The notes under the pieces are model-generated. The model made no database searches. It was given only the letters and a program-made list of their open reading frames with translations, and was not told the origin of the DNA. A DNA stretch of 64,000 nt, taken from assembly GCF_004345245.1 (NCBI RefSeq), contig NZ_SLUQ01000003.1:62001-126000 (forward strand), in the 5' to 3' direction. Made by a program: the position numbers and the translations under genes. Source of the stretch: Rhizobium sp. BK251. GTDB taxonomy: Bacteria > Pseudomonadota > Alphaproteobacteria > Rhizobiales > Rhizobiaceae. Positions 27,177-38,381 of this stretch are shown one piece after another (position 1 is the first letter of the stretch; every line of letters starts with the position of its first letter).

Positions 27177-28325
27177 ATGGATCGTATTGCCAAAAGAGTC
27201 GTTTTGCATTTTCCCGGTTTCGAACCCCTTGATGCGAAGGCGCACCACGCCCGCTATGCGCGCTCCGCCAAGCAGAGTGCCGCTGTTTGGGGCTACTTCG
27301 CTGCTACAGGCGATCAGCAATCCGGTCCGGCGCCGTATTTCGATGTGGAGGCGACGGGCGCGGACTGGCACGCGCAGAGCCGCATCTACATGCTCGACCA
27401 TAACGACCTGTTGCGGCTTCTCGTCGACAAGACGCTGCTGCGCCGCCTGAGCGACGGTTTCCTCAGCGCATGGCGGGTCGCCATCTCCGGTGGCCTTGTC
27501 GGCTATTTTCGCCATGCCTGGCGGTTCGGGCTGTTCTTCCTGTTTCCGTTCCTGCTGATGGCGCTCGGGCTTCTGGCTTGCGGCGCTCTTGCCGCGCTGC
27601 CCTGGCTCTTCGGTCTGCCGCTCCTGCACCTCGTCTGGAGCTTGCAGTTGGCTTTCCTTCTTTTCAAGCGCGCGTTCCTGCCGTTTACCGAACGGTTTCA
27701 TACGCTGCATCTCTTCGCCGACTGGGAGCTTGCCGTCGCGCTTGCCCGGCTGGACAACAATGAGATCTGTCGCTGGCTGGAGGACTGTGCTCAGCGCGCG
27801 AGAGTGGCGCTGCGCGAAGAGGCCGATGAATATGTCATCACCTCGCACAGCATGGGCTCGAGCGTCGCCGCCCATGTGATCGGTATGCTGCTCGAACGCG
27901 AGCCGGAGCTGTTTGCCGGCAAGCGCGTCGTGTTTGCGACGCTCGGCTGCGCCATCCTGCAATGTGCGCTGCTGCGTCCGGCCGCGGTTCTGAGGTCAAG
28001 GGTAGGGTTGATCGCGCGCTGCAGGGATGTGACGTGGCTCGACGTTCACTGCCTCACCGACTCAATCCATTTCTACAAGGTGCCGGTGGTGGCGGCGACC
28101 GGCCACGCGGATGCGCCGCAGCCCAGGATCATCTTCATCCGGATGAAGCACATGCTCACGGCCGAGCACTATCGGCGCATCAAGACGGATTTTCTGAGGG
28201 TTCATCGCCAATACGTGCTGGGGCCCGATATCCGGGCTCCGTTCGACTTCACGCTGCTGACGGCCGGACCCTTGCCGGCGGCCGCCTTTGCGGAGTTCTC
28301 GCACGCGAAGATGCCCGTGCTCTGA
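27177..28325 (+). CDS. Membrane protein with alpha/beta-hydrolase-like motif
   Basis: A 382-residue protein I cannot assign to a named family. It begins VVLHFPGFEPLDAKAHHARY, has a strongly hydrophobic segment at about residues 110-165 (two or three membrane helices) and later a soluble part with YVITSHSMGSSVAAHV, a nucleophile elbow (S-x-S-x-G) as in lipases and other alpha/beta hydrolases. It may be a membrane-bound lipase or acyltransferase-like enzyme. The ATG at 27177 was chosen because CGGAAG precedes it and the conserved start follows. It is the only forward-strand gene between grxD and purL and is convergent with bolA. Confidence 0.75.
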   Translation: MDRIAKRVVLHFPGFEPLDAKAHHARYARSAKQSAAVWGYFAATGDQQSGPAPYFDVEATGADWHAQSRIYMLDHNDLLRLLVDKTLLRRLSDGFLSAWRVAISGGLVGYFRHAWRFGLFFLFPFLLMALGLLACGALAALPWLFGLPLLHLVWSLQLAFLLFKRAFLPFTERFHTLHLFADWELAVALARLDNNEICRWLEDCAQRARVALREEADEYVITSHSMGSSVAAHVIGMLLEREPELFAGKRVVFATLGCAILQCALLRPAAVLRSRVGLIARCRDVTWLDVHCLTDSIHFYKVPVVAATGHADAPQPRIIFIRMKHMLTAEHYRRIKTDFLRVHRQYVLGPDIRAPFDFTLLTAGPLPAAAFAEFSHAKMPVL

Positions 28326-28348
28326 GCCCGGGCATTGTCTTTGTAAGG

Positions 28349-28582
28349 TCAGTCGGGTGCCGAGGTCTGCAGGGCAAGGGCGTGCAGGATGCCGCCCATG
28401 TTTCCCTTCAAGGCCTCGTACACCATCTGATGCTGCTGCACGCGGCTCTTGCCGCGAAACACCTCCGCAACGACTTCTGCCGCATAGTGATCACCGTCAC
28501 CCGCAAGGTCGCGGATCGTGACCTTGGCGCCGGGAATTCCGGCCTTGATCATGTCTTCAATATCGCCGGGCTTCATTGGCAT
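28349..28582 (-). CDS. bolA: BolA family protein
   Basis: A 77-residue single-domain BolA/IbaG-like protein. The fold is recognisable from IEDMIKAGIPGAKVTIRDLAGDGDHY and the FxGKSRVQQHQMVYEAL segment, whose histidine is the cluster ligand used when BolA pairs with a CGFS glutaredoxin. It probably acts with GrxD in iron-sulfur cluster delivery and iron sensing. It lies 20 bases after the purL stop on the same strand, so it is likely cotranscribed with purL. Confidence 0.92.
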   Translation of the reverse strand: MPMKPGDIEDMIKAGIPGAKVTIRDLAGDGDHYAAEVVAEVFRGKSRVQQHQMVYEALKGNMGGILHALALQTSAPD

Positions 28583-28602
28583 GGCGGCTTACTCCTTGCA
28601 TT

Positions 28603-30879
<2,277 letters not shown>

Positions 30880-30986
30880 TTAGCCTATGTGGGGCGAATG
30901 CGCGACAGAAAAAAGACCCACTTCGGACAAAGCGTGCGTCGCAATGTTCCCGCCGGTTTCAGGGGCACCCGGGGAGACCGGATAGG

Positions 30987-31562
30987 TCAGAATTTGTAGC
31001 CCAGAAGCACGCCCGCGCGCGTCATGCCGTCATTCGGCCCATCGCAGAGATTGGCGTTCGAGGAATGGGCCACCTGGGCCATCACCCGCCACTTGTTGTC
31101 GAGCTTGAAGCCGGCGCCGAGATATTCGCGGAACAACGCGCGGCATCCCAGCTCGGGTCCGTCGTCGCCATGCAGATCACCGGTGTGGATCGTCCCGCCG
31201 AAGCCGGCTTCCGCGAACGCCCTTTCGCTGAGGTCCACCGTCCAGGTGAAGCCGCCGTAAAACTGCGTTGCCTCGCCGGCGGTGCCGATCGAGGTTCCAA
31301 GATGCAGCCGCGGACGGAGGAGCTGTTCCTTCCAGTTCGTCGCCTGGTCAAATCCGAAGGGATCGAACAGAACCATGAATTCCGGGAAGACGCCATTCTC
31401 GCGCGAGTTGCCGTCCTGAATCGATGCCGACGCACCGAAACGCAACTCGTCGAAGATCCTGCCGTCGGCGTGTGCCAGGCCGCCGCTCGCCAAAAGCGCT
31501 GCGCTCAAAAAGAAGAAAGTGCGTGTACTTGCAAGGAAGGCAGGCGAAATGCAGCTCGGCAT
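30987..31562 (-). CDS. PagL-like outer-membrane acyloxyacyl hydrolase homologue
   Basis: A 191-residue protein with a signal peptide (cleavage after about GGLAHA) and a C-terminus ending in GVLLGYKF, as expected of an outer-membrane beta-barrel. The motif VAHSSNANL near residue 165 matches the catalytic His-x-Ser of PagL lipid A 3-O-deacylases, and PNDG follows as in PagL. At the position of the catalytic glutamate two residues past PNDG a threonine is present instead. It may therefore be an inactive or modified relative. The ATG at 31562 has GGGAG upstream and is preferred to the in-frame TTG at 31568. Confidence 0.78.
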   Translation of the reverse strand: MPSCISPAFLASTRTFFFLSAALLASGGLAHADGRIFDELRFGASASIQDGNSRENGVFPEFMVLFDPFGFDQATNWKEQLLRPRLHLGTSIGTAGEATQFYGGFTWTVDLSERAFAEAGFGGTIHTGDLHGDDGPELGCRALFREYLGAGFKLDNKWRVMAQVAHSSNANLCDGPNDGMTRAGVLLGYKF

Positions 31563-31694
31563 GCACAATCTCCCGGGGCCGACGGCGAATCGTCAGCAGG
31601 CCACGTTAAATTGGTAACATTTGACCGATGCCGGTAAAGCGTGCGGGCGTCATTTCCTCGATTTCCGGAGTGATGGCACAAATGTGCAACAGCG

Positions 31695-33101
31695 CTAAAT
31701 CACGCCGTCATAGGAGGCGAGCCCGTTCTCCAGCAATCGCCGCACGACCATGAAGCCGTCCTCTACTTCCTGGCGGTTGTCGGGCGACGAAAACGCAATT
31801 CTTACACGGTAATAGGGCTTCTCGGTGCGTGCTGCCTTGAACTCATCCTCGTCATCGACGAGCACGTCTTCCTGGAAGGCGGCATTCTTGAACGTTCCCG
31901 AAAGCCATGGTTCCGGAAGCTTCAGCCAAAGGAACGGCACATGGGGGTGGGAGGCGAAGTCGAAGCCGGCGAGATGCCTGCGGGCCAATTTCTCGCGTGC
32001 GGCAATCTCCTCGACACTTCTTCGCCGCATCGCGTGCGCTTGGCCTGAGAGTACCAGCCTTGAACCGGCCTCCGCGAGAATGAAGGGCAGTCCGCCCGTG
32101 ATCATCTTGTGCGTGACCTTTATTCGCTGCGCGAAATGCGGCGGGCAGGCAACCCAGCCGCCGCGCACGCCGGCCGCGACGGATTTCGAAAGACCGCTGA
32201 CGAGGAAGGTGCGCTCTGGCGCCAACGAAATGAGCAGCGGGTTGGTGTCGCCTGACATGCCGCCATAAAGGTCGTCCTCGATCAGCCAGACGCCGTGCTT
32301 GCGCGCAATCGCGGCGATCTGCTCGCGACGGTCCGCCGGCATCGTTACGAGGGTCGGATTGTGGGCCGTCGGCATCAGGAAGGCGAGGCGAGGGTGCTGC
32401 TGGCTGCAGAGCCGCTCGAAATCGTCCGGTATCACGCCGTGCTCGTCCGAATCCACCGTCAGGATGCGCCTGCCGAGGGCGCGCGCGCTGCGGCTCACCT
32501 GCGTATAGGTCAGGTTTTCGAAGACGATCTTGTCACCGGGCAGTGAGATAGCCGAGATCACCGCAATTGCCGCGGCATGGGCGCCGAGCGTCGGCACGAT
32601 GTTCTCGGCCGCCGGCAGCCAGTCGTTGCGGGACAGCCATTGACGTCCTGCCTCGTACCAGGACGGCGGAAAACTGCGTGAATAGGAGGCGATCTCCACC
32701 GGATGCTCGCGGCTGATATCGGCGAGCAACTGGCCGATGATCCCGCCCTGTCCAATATCGGGCGCGGCGGTCGTATCGAAGCGGACCTTGCCGGGCGGTG
32801 CGTCGACAAGCCGCGTACCCGCCAGTCCGTCAGCCTGTTGCGCCGGCTGGTCGGCGGATCTTTCCAGCACATATGTGCCGCGCCCGACCTCGCCGGCCAC
32901 GAGACCCCGCTCGTGCACCAGCGCATAGGCCCGGCCGATCGTGCCGAGCGTCACGCCGATGTCGTAGGCGAGATTGCGTTGCGGTGGCAATTTGCTTCCC
33001 GCGGGCAGGGCTCCGTTGGAGATCGCAGCCTCGATGCTGTCTGCGATCCGCATGTACATGGGGCCGATGCCCCGCGAGATGTCCGGAAGCCAAGTTGTCA
33101 T
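31695..33101 (-). CDS. MocR/PdxR-type regulator with aminotransferase domain
   Basis: A 468-residue fusion. Residues 1-75 are a GntR-type winged helix (ADSIEAAISNGALPAGSKLPPQRNLAYDIGVTLGTIGRAY). The rest is a class I aminotransferase fold: LIEDDLYGGM and SGLSKSVAAGVRGGW, where the lysine of the SxSK stretch should bind pyridoxal phosphate. MocR proteins sense a PLP-linked ligand and usually control a neighbouring gene and themselves. The ATG at 33101 begins just inside an inverted repeat that spans the space to the divergent DUF1127 gene. The frame is open up to 33125. Confidence 0.9.
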   Translation of the reverse strand: MTTWLPDISRGIGPMYMRIADSIEAAISNGALPAGSKLPPQRNLAYDIGVTLGTIGRAYALVHERGLVAGEVGRGTYVLERSADQPAQQADGLAGTRLVDAPPGKVRFDTTAAPDIGQGGIIGQLLADISREHPVEIASYSRSFPPSWYEAGRQWLSRNDWLPAAENIVPTLGAHAAAIAVISAISLPGDKIVFENLTYTQVSRSARALGRRILTVDSDEHGVIPDDFERLCSQQHPRLAFLMPTAHNPTLVTMPADRREQIAAIARKHGVWLIEDDLYGGMSGDTNPLLISLAPERTFLVSGLSKSVAAGVRGGWVACPPHFAQRIKVTHKMITGGLPFILAEAGSRLVLSGQAHAMRRRSVEEIAAREKLARRHLAGFDFASHPHVPFLWLKLPEPWLSGTFKNAAFQEDVLVDDEDEFKAARTEKPYYRVRIAFSSPDNRQEVEDGFMVVRRLLENGLASYDGVI

Positions 33102-33125
33102 AGTGACAATACAATAGATTGTCAC
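33095..33125. promoter_or_regulatory. Inverted-repeat operator between mocR and the DUF1127 gene
   Basis: GTGACAAT (33103-33110) and ATTGTCAC (33118-33125) form a perfect eight-base inverted repeat with a seven-base spacer. TTGTCA and TGACAA (33095-33109) make a second, overlapping copy of the same half-site. This directly abuts the mocR start codon, so it is a good candidate for MocR autoregulation and control of the divergent gene. Confidence 0.65.
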
Positions 33126-33182
33126 CCTTGCGGTGTCAACCTATGTAGCAATTGTAACAATGGCTATCACAGGAGCGTAGCA

Positions 33183-33431
33183 ATGTCCGTTCCGGCAAGC
33201 GCTAAGCAGCAGATTGTATCAATTGTCGCGATCGACAGGAAGCTGATGTCTTCCAGTCGCGCATCAATCAAGGTCCGCCTCAGACGCATGTGGGTGGCCT
33301 TGGAGCTATGGCATGAGAAGCGCAAGGGGCGCCGCGTATTGCGACAGCTTTCGCCGGAGCAGCTGAATGACATCGGACTTTCGCAATCCGATGTCGCCAG
33401 GGAGATCGGCAAGTCCTTCTTCTGGGATTGA
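33183..33431 (+). CDS. Small DUF1127 (YjiS-like) protein
   Basis: An 82-residue protein. The C-terminal 45 residues hold the DUF1127 motif: WHEKRKGRRVLRQLSPEQLNDIGLSQSDVAREIGK, rich in Arg and Lys. DUF1127 proteins of alphaproteobacteria bind RNA and affect post-transcriptional control and carbon or phosphate metabolism. The N-terminal extension of about 35 residues is longer than in the shortest members. AGGAG lies eight bases before the ATG. It is divergent from the MocR gene, 81 bases away, and shares its operator region. Confidence 0.88.
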   Translation: MSVPASAKQQIVSIVAIDRKLMSSSRASIKVRLRRMWVALELWHEKRKGRRVLRQLSPEQLNDIGLSQSDVAREIGKSFFWD

Positions 33432-33435
33432 TGGC

Positions 33436-33840
33436 TTAGCTGCAGGCCTTGCTGCCGCCGGACCAGCGATTAACGTCCGCGGCGATACGGCCTGCGACCG
33501 GCTCGGCCATCATGGGGCCGAAGGCCTGCAGGCGCGCCGGATTTCCTTCCGCTTGCACGACGAGGAGAGGCCGGCTTTCCGGGCTTCCCTTGTGGACCAG
33601 CAGGATTCGCGGACGGCCGGAGAAGGAGTTCAGTTCCGGTGCGAGCTTGTAGGCCGTGAAGGCCGCGTCGCCGGATTTGAACCAGCAGCTGTTGGCACCA
33701 AGCGCGACGCGCTCCATCGTCGAGAGTGCGCTCTTGTCGGCAGAGGTGCTCGTCGGCCGTGACTGGCAGGCGACAGCAACGGCTCCGAGCGCCACGAGGG
33801 CAAACACATTGAAGACGGCCTTCGTGGCGGATATGCGCAT
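33436..33840 (-). CDS. Small exported protein, possible lipoprotein
   Basis: A 134-residue protein with a hydrophobic N-terminal signal ending VALGAVAVACQS. The cysteine could be a lipidation site, but the residue at -3 is alanine, so the lipobox is weak. The mature part contains CWFKSGDAAFTAYKLAPELNSFSGRPRILLV and ends in a cysteine. I do not recognise a family. Its stop is five bases from the stop of the convergent DUF1127 gene, and it lies downstream of purQ on the same strand after a 46-base gap. Confidence 0.75.
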   Translation of the reverse strand: MRISATKAVFNVFALVALGAVAVACQSRPTSTSADKSALSTMERVALGANSCWFKSGDAAFTAYKLAPELNSFSGRPRILLVHKGSPESRPLLVVQAEGNPARLQAFGPMMAEPVAGRIAADVNRWSGGSKACS

Positions 33841-33886
33841 GAACTTCTCCGGAAATCTGATCGAGGGGGCTTCCTGATCGCCGAAA

Positions 33887-34558
33887 TCAGGCGGCGATCA
33901 CGTCAAGGGCGGAAGCGAAAAGGCCGCGACCGTCGGACCCGCCATGGGCGGCTTCGATCAGGTTCTCCGGATGGGGCATCATGCCGAGCACGTTGCCCCT
34001 TTCGTTGATGACGGCCGCGATATCGTTCATCGAGCCGTTGGGATTGGTGCCTTCGGCGTAGCGGAAGACGACCTGGCCGTTGCCTTCGATCGCCTGCAGC
34101 GTCTCGGCGTCGGCGAAATAGTTGCCGTCGTGGTGGGCGACGGGGCAGCGGATGATCTGGCCGTTGGCATAGGCGCGGGTGAAGTCGGTCTCGGCATTCG
34201 CGACTTCCAGCTTGATTTCGCGGCAAACGAACTTCAGCGAGGCATTACGCATCAGCGCGCCGGGCAGCAGACCGGCCTCAACGAGGATCTGGAAGCCGTT
34301 GCAGACGCCGAGCACCTTCACGCCCTTGTCAGCCTTTTCCTTGATCGCCTGCATGACAGGCATGCGGGCGGCGATCGCGCCGCAACGAAGATAGTCGCCA
34401 TAGGAGAAGCCGCCCGGAATGACGATCAGGTCGACGTCCGGAATCTCCGTCTCCGTTTGCCAGATCGTGACCGGCGCATGGCCGGAAATCTTCGTCAGGG
34501 CGGCGATCATGTCGCGATCGCGGTTGAGACCGGGGAGCTGGACGACGGCTGATTTCAT
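33887..34558 (-). CDS. purQ: Phosphoribosylformylglycinamidine synthase I (glutaminase subunit)
   Basis: A 223-residue class I glutamine amidotransferase. The nucleophile cysteine is in [13 protein letters not shown], and the histidine-glutamate pair is in MMPHPENL. It begins with [12 protein letters not shown] and contains [15 protein letters not shown], typical of PurQ. It supplies ammonia from glutamine to PurL in FGAM synthesis. The gene lies about 115 bases after purS on the same strand, downstream of purC and purS. Confidence 0.97.
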   Translation of the reverse strand: MKSAVVQLPGLNRDRDMIAALTKISGHAPVTIWQTETEIPDVDLIVIPGGFSYGDYLRCGAIAARMPVMQAIKEKADKGVKVLGVCNGFQILVEAGLLPGALMRNASLKFVCREIKLEVANAETDFTRAYANGQIIRCPVAHHDGNYFADAETLQAIEGNGQVVFRYAEGTNPNGSMNDIAAVINERGNVLGMMPHPENLIEAAHGGSDGRGLFASALDVIAA

Positions 34559-34674
34559 GGGTGCGGTTCAAACCTTGTTTGCTTGTGCCAGTTCTCGAAG
34601 TTCGAGACGGTTTTCAGTGCGATCGGGATGCTGCTCGCCAAATTCCGCGAGTCATCCCGTCCTCTCCACCGCCC

Positions 34675-34917
34675 TCAGCCGAGGGAAATGGTGTAGTTTT
34701 CGATTACCGTGTTTGCGAGGAGCTTTTCGCACATCGCCTTCAGGTCGGCTTCCGCCTTGGTCTTGTCGGCACTTTCGAGTTCGATGTCGAAGACCTTGCC
34801 CTGGCGGACGTGGCCGACGCCGTCGAAGCCGAGCGCGCTGAGCGCACCCTCGATTGCCTTGCCCTGCGGATCGAGAACGCCGTTCTTCAGCGTGACGGTT
34901 ACACGAGCCTTGATCAC
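34675..34917 (-). CDS. purS: FGAM synthase subunit PurS
   Basis: An 80-residue protein of the PurS fold. IKARVTVTLKNGVLDPQGKAIEGALSALG at the start and the FDIELESADKTKAEADLKAMCEKLLANTVIENY stretch identify it. PurS forms a dimer that joins PurQ to PurL. The start codon is GTG at 34917: GGGAAG lies five bases upstream, and no ATG gives the right length. It is 13 bases after the purC stop. Confidence 0.96.
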   Translation of the reverse strand: MIKARVTVTLKNGVLDPQGKAIEGALSALGFDGVGHVRQGKVFDIELESADKTKAEADLKAMCEKLLANTVIENYTISLG

Positions 34918-34930
34918 TTTGTCTTCCCTG

Positions 34931-35695
34931 TTACTTGACGAGAACCGGGCCGGTGCCGCGCACAGGCTCATTTTCATTGATGATGCCGAGACGGCGGGCA
35001 ACTTCCGAATAAGCTTCCAGAAGGCCGCCCATGTCGCGACGGAACCTGTCCTTGTCCATTTTCTCCTGGGTGGCAATGTCCCAGAGGCGGCAGGAATCCG
35101 GCGAAATCTCATCGGCAAGGATGATGCGCATCATGTCGCCTTCGAAAAGGCGGCCGCATTCGATCTTGAAATCCACGAGCTGGATGCCGACACCGAGGAA
35201 GAGGCCGGTCATGAAGTCGTTGACGCGGATCGCAAGCGCCATGATGTCATCGAGTTCGGCCGGATTGGCCCAGCCGAAGGCGGTGATGTGCTCTTCCGAC
35301 ACCATCGGGTCTTCCAGCGCATCGGACTTGTAGTAGAACTCGATGATCGAGCGCGGGAGGACCACGCCCTCGTCGATGCCGAGACGCTTGGCCAGCGAGC
35401 CGGCGGCGACGTTGCGCACGACGATCTCCAGCGGAATCATCTCCACTTCCTTGATCAACTGCTCGCGCATGTTGAGCCGGCGGATGAAATGCGTCGGAAT
35501 GCCGATCTTGTTGAGATGGCTGAAAATATACTCGGATATGCGGTTGTTCAGGACACCCTTGCCATCGATGACTTCATGCTTCTTCTTGTTGAAGGCGGTA
35601 GCATCGTCTTTGAAGAACTGGATCAGCGTGCCCGGCTCAGGTCCTTCATAAAGGATCTTGGCCTTGCCTTCGTAAATACGGCGGCGACGGTTCAT
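34931..35695 (-). CDS. purC: Phosphoribosylaminoimidazole-succinocarboxamide synthase
   Basis: A 254-residue SAICAR synthetase. Characteristic stretches are [20 protein letters not shown] at the start, KDDATAFN, and [14 protein letters not shown] near residue 200. It ligates aspartate to CAIR with ATP. It is the first gene of the purC-purS-purQ run. The ATG at 35695 was chosen; a GTG two codons earlier is possible. Confidence 0.97.
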   Translation of the reverse strand: MNRRRRIYEGKAKILYEGPEPGTLIQFFKDDATAFNKKKHEVIDGKGVLNNRISEYIFSHLNKIGIPTHFIRRLNMREQLIKEVEMIPLEIVVRNVAAGSLAKRLGIDEGVVLPRSIIEFYYKSDALEDPMVSEEHITAFGWANPAELDDIMALAIRVNDFMTGLFLGVGIQLVDFKIECGRLFEGDMMRIILADEISPDSCRLWDIATQEKMDKDRFRRDMGGLLEAYSEVARRLGIINENEPVRGTGPVLVK

Positions 35696-36010
35696 CTGCA
35701 CTATTCTCTGTTGTTGGCGCTCTTGGGACAGCGCTTGTGGATCGACATCTGGGCGTCCCCATATCGGAATTGAAGCAATATCACAATCCGGCTGCCGCTC
35801 CTTCCTTGGGATTCCATCGGATTACGCAATGAACGGGAATCAGAGCTTCCGTCCGCTATTTTACAGGTTTTGTCAGCGAGAAACGAATCCCTCAAAGATC
35901 CGCCTGCAGCCTATATGGGCAATGTGTCGGTTTGGAAAAAGGTTTGATCCCAAATTAGCGAAGTGAAGGGGGCGAACCGACGCAGAGGCTCGGCCGCGCC
36001 GGGGGCTTCC
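35696..36010. other. Intergenic region upstream of purC
   Basis: These 315 bases lie between the purC start and the 3' end of the GGDEF-EAL gene, and must hold the purC promoter. A 64-codon reverse frame (35701-35895) is open here but has low-complexity composition and no ribosome binding site, so I do not call it a gene. No riboswitch or repeat was recognised. Confidence 0.4.
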
Positions 36011-38296
36011 TCAGCCCGCGGGTTGCGCGCGCGAGACCCTGGTCGGGCGGTCGATGCCGTCCTGGTGGCGCCAACTCTGCGCGCGCACGAAGGCCGAGAT
36101 CTTCTGTGGGGGCATCGGGCGGGCAAAGGCATAGCCCTGCAGCCCATCGCAATCGAGTGCGGCGAGGATGCGGGCGTGCTCCATGGTCTCGACGCCTTCG
36201 GCAGTCACCTTGATATCCAGGGAGTGGCCGATCTCGATGATCGAGCCGACGAGCTTGCGCTGCTCGGCCGATTGCGGGAGCTTGTTGATCAGTTCGCGGT
36301 CGATCTTCAGTCTCGAAGGGCTGAGTTTCAGCAGGCTCACGATGGAGGCATGGCCGGTGCCGAAGTCGTCGACCTCGATATCGATCCCGAGCTTGCGAAG
36401 CTGGTTCAGGTTCTCGACAACCTCGTCCGCGGCGTCGTCGAAGGAGATGGATTCCAGCAGCTCGAAGGAAATCTGCCCAGGCTCTATCTTCAGCGCACGA
36501 AGCTTCTTGATCAGTGAAGGATCCGCGAGGCGGCGATAGGAAACGTTGACCGAGACCTTCGGAATCTGCACGCCCTCGTCCAGCCAGCCGCCGTGATCCT
36601 CAAGCGCCTTCTCCAGAATGATGCTGTCGATCGTCGAGACGACGTCCAGGTCCTCGGCGAATTTCAGGAACTTGTCGGGTGTCAGGATGCCGCGCTGCGG
36701 ATGGTGCCAGCGCGCAAGCGTTTCCACGCCGATGATGTCATGGCTGTGGGCGCAGAACTGCAATTGATAGTAGGGGATGAATTCGTTGCGTTCCAGGCCG
36801 AGCAGGATCTCGTCCGAGAGCTTCTTTGCCGTGATGATCTGGCGGTGGGCGTCGAGCGAGAAGAATTCATGCCTGTTTCTTCCGCTGCCCTTTGCCCGGT
36901 AAAGCGCGATGTCGGCATTGAGCAGAAGCTGCTTGGCATCGACGTCGGGGCCACTTCCGCAGGCGATGCCGATGCTGGCACCAAAGCGGCAGTCATGGCC
37001 CTCATATTTAATGGGCTTGCGCAAATCGCGGATGATGCGCCCGGCAAGGTTGGAGATCTTCTTCAGCGAGGTGTCCGCTGCGCAGAGGACGACGAACTCG
37101 TCGCCACCGATGCGGGCAACGAAATCTTCCGAACGCACGCCTGTCGTCAGGACCTGGGCGGCATGCCTCAGCATCGCGTCGCCGGCGCGGTGGCCGAGCG
37201 TGTCGTTGATCTGCTTGAAGCGGTCCAGATCGATGTGGAGGATCGCGAGCATCGAACCGTCGACCTGGCACTCCGCGGATTTCAGTTCCAGCATGCGGTC
37301 GAGGTAGCGGCGGTTGGGAAGCCCGGTCAGATGGTCGTGCAGCGCGATGTGCTCGATCTGCTCCTTGGCGGTCTCCAGCTGCGCGTTGCGGGCCTCCGCA
37401 AGTGTCTTTGCGCGCTGCAGCTCGTTCCTGAGCGCGACTTCGTCGGTCACGTCCCAATTGGCTCCGATCAATTTCCTGCGGCCGCGGCTGTCGACAAACG
37501 GGGCGGAGCGGGCACGGATGACGCGCTCGACGCGATCGCCCCGCAGGATACGAAACTCCTGGGAGAAGGCGCTGTTTTCTTCGATATGGTCACGAACGCG
37601 CTGCGTGCTGCGTTCCCGGTCCTCCGGATGAAGGAGTCTTTCCCAGAAGTCGCCCTGCTTGACTTTCTCCGTTCCCTCGACGCCATAGATGGCGAGGAGG
37701 CGCTCGTCCCATTCGACCTGCTCGCCGTCGAGGTCGGCCTCGAAGACGCCAATTCTTGATATGTCGAGCGCAAGATCCAGGCGGCGCGAGAGATCGGCCA
37801 GTTTTTCCTCGGCTTCCTTGCGGTCGGTGATGTCGATATCGGTGCCGACGATGCGGGTCGTCTTGCCGGTCTCGTCCCATTCCACGCATGCGCCGCGGCA
37901 CTCGATCCAGATCCAGTGGCCATCCTTGTGCCGCTCGCGGTATTCGAACACGGCGAATTCCGGATCGCCGGCGGCCTGACGCTCGATCGCGTTTCGAACG
38001 AGGTCGCGGTCGTCGGGATGGACGTTGAGGATCCAGACATCGAGGTTGCCGTTCACCTCGTCTCCGGGGCGCATGCCGCGGATCGCCTTCCAGGTGTCGG
38101 AGTAGTAGAAGTTGCCGAGGCTGAGGTTATGGTCCCAGACGCCGAGGCCGGAGCCTACGAGCGCATAGTTCCAGCGGCTCTCCCTTTCGGCCATGTCCGA
38201 GAGCGTAATGGCCAGCCGCATAAGACCCTGCGGCTCGCCATTCTCCTCGGTGCCATTGGTGGGCAATGGCGGTTTGTTCGTCCAGATCGGCCCCAA
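36011..38296 (-). CDS. PAS-GGDEF-EAL cyclic-di-GMP enzyme
   Basis: A 761-residue signalling protein with no membrane helix. Two PAS domains lie at about residues 40-165 and 170-295. The GGDEF domain (about 320-480) has the intact IGGDEF site and, five residues before it, RSED, a product-inhibition site. The EAL domain (about 495-745) has ETLARW in place of EALxRW but keeps the catalytic residues: VNVSYRRL, FELLES, VDDFGTGHAS, LKIDRELI, AEGVET and LQGYAFARP. It may both make and degrade c-di-GMP in response to a PAS ligand. The start could be the TTG at 38296 or the ATG at 38221. Confidence 0.95.
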   Translation of the reverse strand: MGPIWTNKPPLPTNGTEENGEPQGLMRLAITLSDMAERESRWNYALVGSGLGVWDHNLSLGNFYYSDTWKAIRGMRPGDEVNGNLDVWILNVHPDDRDLVRNAIERQAAGDPEFAVFEYRERHKDGHWIWIECRGACVEWDETGKTTRIVGTDIDITDRKEAEEKLADLSRRLDLALDISRIGVFEADLDGEQVEWDERLLAIYGVEGTEKVKQGDFWERLLHPEDRERSTQRVRDHIEENSAFSQEFRILRGDRVERVIRARSAPFVDSRGRRKLIGANWDVTDEVALRNELQRAKTLAEARNAQLETAKEQIEHIALHDHLTGLPNRRYLDRMLELKSAECQVDGSMLAILHIDLDRFKQINDTLGHRAGDAMLRHAAQVLTTGVRSEDFVARIGGDEFVVLCAADTSLKKISNLAGRIIRDLRKPIKYEGHDCRFGASIGIACGSGPDVDAKQLLLNADIALYRAKGSGRNRHEFFSLDAHRQIITAKKLSDEILLGLERNEFIPYYQLQFCAHSHDIIGVETLARWHHPQRGILTPDKFLKFAEDLDVVSTIDSIILEKALEDHGGWLDEGVQIPKVSVNVSYRRLADPSLIKKLRALKIEPGQISFELLESISFDDAADEVVENLNQLRKLGIDIEVDDFGTGHASIVSLLKLSPSRLKIDRELINKLPQSAEQRKLVGSIIEIGHSLDIKVTAEGVETMEHARILAALDCDGLQGYAFARPMPPQKISAFVRAQSWRHQDGIDRPTRVSRAQPAG

Positions 38297-38381
38297 TTCG
38301 CACTCTCATCGCTCGACTGCCGGCATTTTGGCTTCACTACATTAAATAGCTCTTAAAAGCGATGCACTCGTTTTTCTTGCG

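Noticed and set aside
35701..35895. A 64-codon reverse frame just before purC
   Set aside because: No ribosome binding site or conserved pattern was seen, and it fills the purC promoter region.
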